Source: Shewanella phaeophyticola
GTDB taxonomy: Bacteria; Pseudomonadota; Gammaproteobacteria; Enterobacterales; Shewanellaceae
Assembly (NCBI RefSeq): GCF_025398315.1
Contig: NZ_JAODOQ010000001.1
Location: 1,364,001 to 1,428,000, forward strand
Length of the DNA stretch: 64,000 nucleotides
Reading direction: 5' to 3'
A program made the translations under genes and the position numbers. Positions 63,208-64,000 of this stretch are shown here, piece after piece (position 1 is the stretch's first letter; each line of letters begins with the position of its first letter). The notes under the pieces were generated by a model, which saw only the letters and a program-made list of their open reading frames with translations, was not told where the DNA came from and made no database searches.

Positions 63208-63717
63208 CTACATTTGCACAGTAAAAATCACGTCTTTGCCTGCAACCACACTGCCTTGGGCTTTGTCGAGTTGTTTAACATCTTCCATATTGGCAAGTAC
63301 TACAGGGGTTAATAAGCTCTCAACATTGTCTCGTAAGAAAGCCAAATCAAATGACAGGATAGGTTGCCCCGCTTTAACTTGTTGGCCTTCTTCTGCTAAC
63401 CGTTTAAAGCCATTACCTCTTAGCTCAACAGTGCCAACGCCAAAGTGCACAAATAGCTCAAGCCCTTGTGGAGACTCAATACTAAAGGCGTGATTGGTTT
63501 CAAATATTTTACCAATGGTGCCATCGATAGGGGCAAGGATAAACTCGCCTTTAGGGTCGATTGCTATCCCATCACCGACTATTTTTTCGGCAAAAACAAC
63601 ATCGGGTACTTTTTCGATGGCAACAATGTCACCAGATACCGGTGCTAAAATAGCAATACCGCCAGTTAATTGCGGTTGGCCTGAAATGAGTCGTCTAATG
63701 CGGCTTAAAAATCCCAT
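63208..63717 (-). CDS. crr: PTS glucose-specific EIIA component Crr
   Basis: Phosphocarrier of the phosphotransferase system and regulator of carbon metabolism. 169 residues. Active-site histidines in ETNHAFSIES and LFVHFGVGTVEL. APVSGDIV and VVFAEKIVGDGIAI match EIIAGlc. The ATG at 63717 (MGFLSRIRR) has AAGGTG upstream. ptsI precedes it, as in other ptsHI-crr operons. Confidence 0.96.
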   Translation of the reverse strand: MGFLSRIRRLISGQPQLTGGIAILAPVSGDIVAIEKVPDVVFAEKIVGDGIAIDPKGEFILAPIDGTIGKIFETNHAFSIESPQGLELFVHFGVGTVELRGNGFKRLAEEGQQVKAGQPILSFDLAFLRDNVESLLTPVVLANMEDVKQLDKAQGSVVAGKDVIFTVQM

Positions 63718-63786
63718 AAGGAAAGGCACCTTTTATTAATATTTTTATGTGTTTAATTGTAAACAGCTCTGATAACTTTACCAGTT

Positions 63787-64000
63787 TTAATTACAATTAA
63801 CAGTGTTTATAGCTGTGCGTATTTCGTCAATGCGTGTTAGGCGCTTGACGTTTTGCGCATGTGTTACAAAATCTTGATATCGGCCGTTGATGAGTGCGGC
63901 TTTGACTTCGAGCAGACTCGTTGGATTAATACTGATTTCATCTAAACCCAGGCCGACTAATAAGGGTAAAACTTGCGGGTCGCTACCCAGTTCTCCACAC
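63787..64000 (-). CDS. ptsI: Phosphoenolpyruvate-protein phosphotransferase PtsI, C-terminal part
   Basis: Last 70 codons, entering from the right edge. The residues CGELGSDP, then LLVGLGLDEISIN, match the C-terminal domain of enzyme I, which transfers phosphate from PEP to HPr. The stop TAA is at 63787-63789. It lies 70 bases before crr. Confidence 0.9.
   Translation of the reverse strand, partial: CGELGSDPQVLPLLVGLGLDEISINPTSLLEVKAALINGRYQDFVTHAQNVKRLTRIDEIRTAINTVNCN

Overview
The window reads as a gamma-proteobacterial chromosome of the Alteromonadales, most likely a Shewanella. Moderate-to-low GC, the synteny yoaA-tsaB...fadD-rnd, minEDC-ycgL...ycgN-dsbB-nhaB-fadR-spoVR, yfgD-bepA and yffB-dapE, a full hisGDCBHAFI operon with its own leader peptide, and families known mainly from Shewanella/Vibrio (DUF3802, DUF2897, DUF2066) all point that way. 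This is assigned from protein recognition and gene order only; no search was run.

Layout. 1-7.3 kb: partial cvfB (minus), then speA and a eukaryotic-type S-adenosylmethionine decarboxylase (polyamines), pdxH, yaiI, a YceI protein, DUF3802 and a tandem retropepsin-like protein. 7.9-14.1 kb: pheS-pheT-ihfA, lpxM, a MscS-type channel. 14.2-21.7 kb (minus): the histidine operon with a His5 leader peptide and attenuator. 21.9-24.8 kb: four uncharacterised genes. 25-34 kb (plus): yoaA, tsaB, a three-gene insertion (small protein, M50-like membrane protease, exported methyltransferase), an alpha/beta hydrolase, fadD, rnd. 34-46 kb: minCDE, ycgL, an MltB-like protein, ycgN, dsbB, nhaB, fadR, then spoVR(ycgB)-yeaH-prkA(yeaG). 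46.6-51.4 kb: sodB, grxD, uraA, a DUF2066 protein, hda. 51.5-53.8 kb: a nested repeat cluster beside a broken surface metallopeptidase gene. 54-64 kb: DUF2069, yfgD, bepA, a TusA-like protein, perM, DUF2897, kdsB, can, a hydrolase, a VanY-like peptidase, dapE, yffB, crr and the 3' end of ptsI.

The most important property for a user is that at least 13 genes are interrupted by single-base indels or stop codons, including near-universal ones (hisIE, fadD, dapE, dsbB, minD). In nearly every case one base restores the family sequence exactly. The simplest reading is residual sequencing or assembly error rather than gene loss. Real decay is likelier only for the lipoprotein metallopeptidase (three lesions). 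The class II AdoMetDC break lies exactly on a slippery A run and is the one case where recoding deserves a test.

Mobile content is limited to small non-autonomous elements: two copies of a ~283-bp element with 15-bp terminal inverted repeats, and two copies of a ~165-170-bp element, one carrying a second 194-bp element inserted with a 6-bp target duplication. I found no transposase, CRISPR array, rRNA or tRNA. Many starts are TTG or GTG (lpxM, yoaA, rnd, dsbB, yffB TTG; yaiI, fadD, hda GTG); they were chosen from Shine-Dalgarno position and family length. I did not find a convincing new multi-gene system; the best candidates are listed with modest scores.
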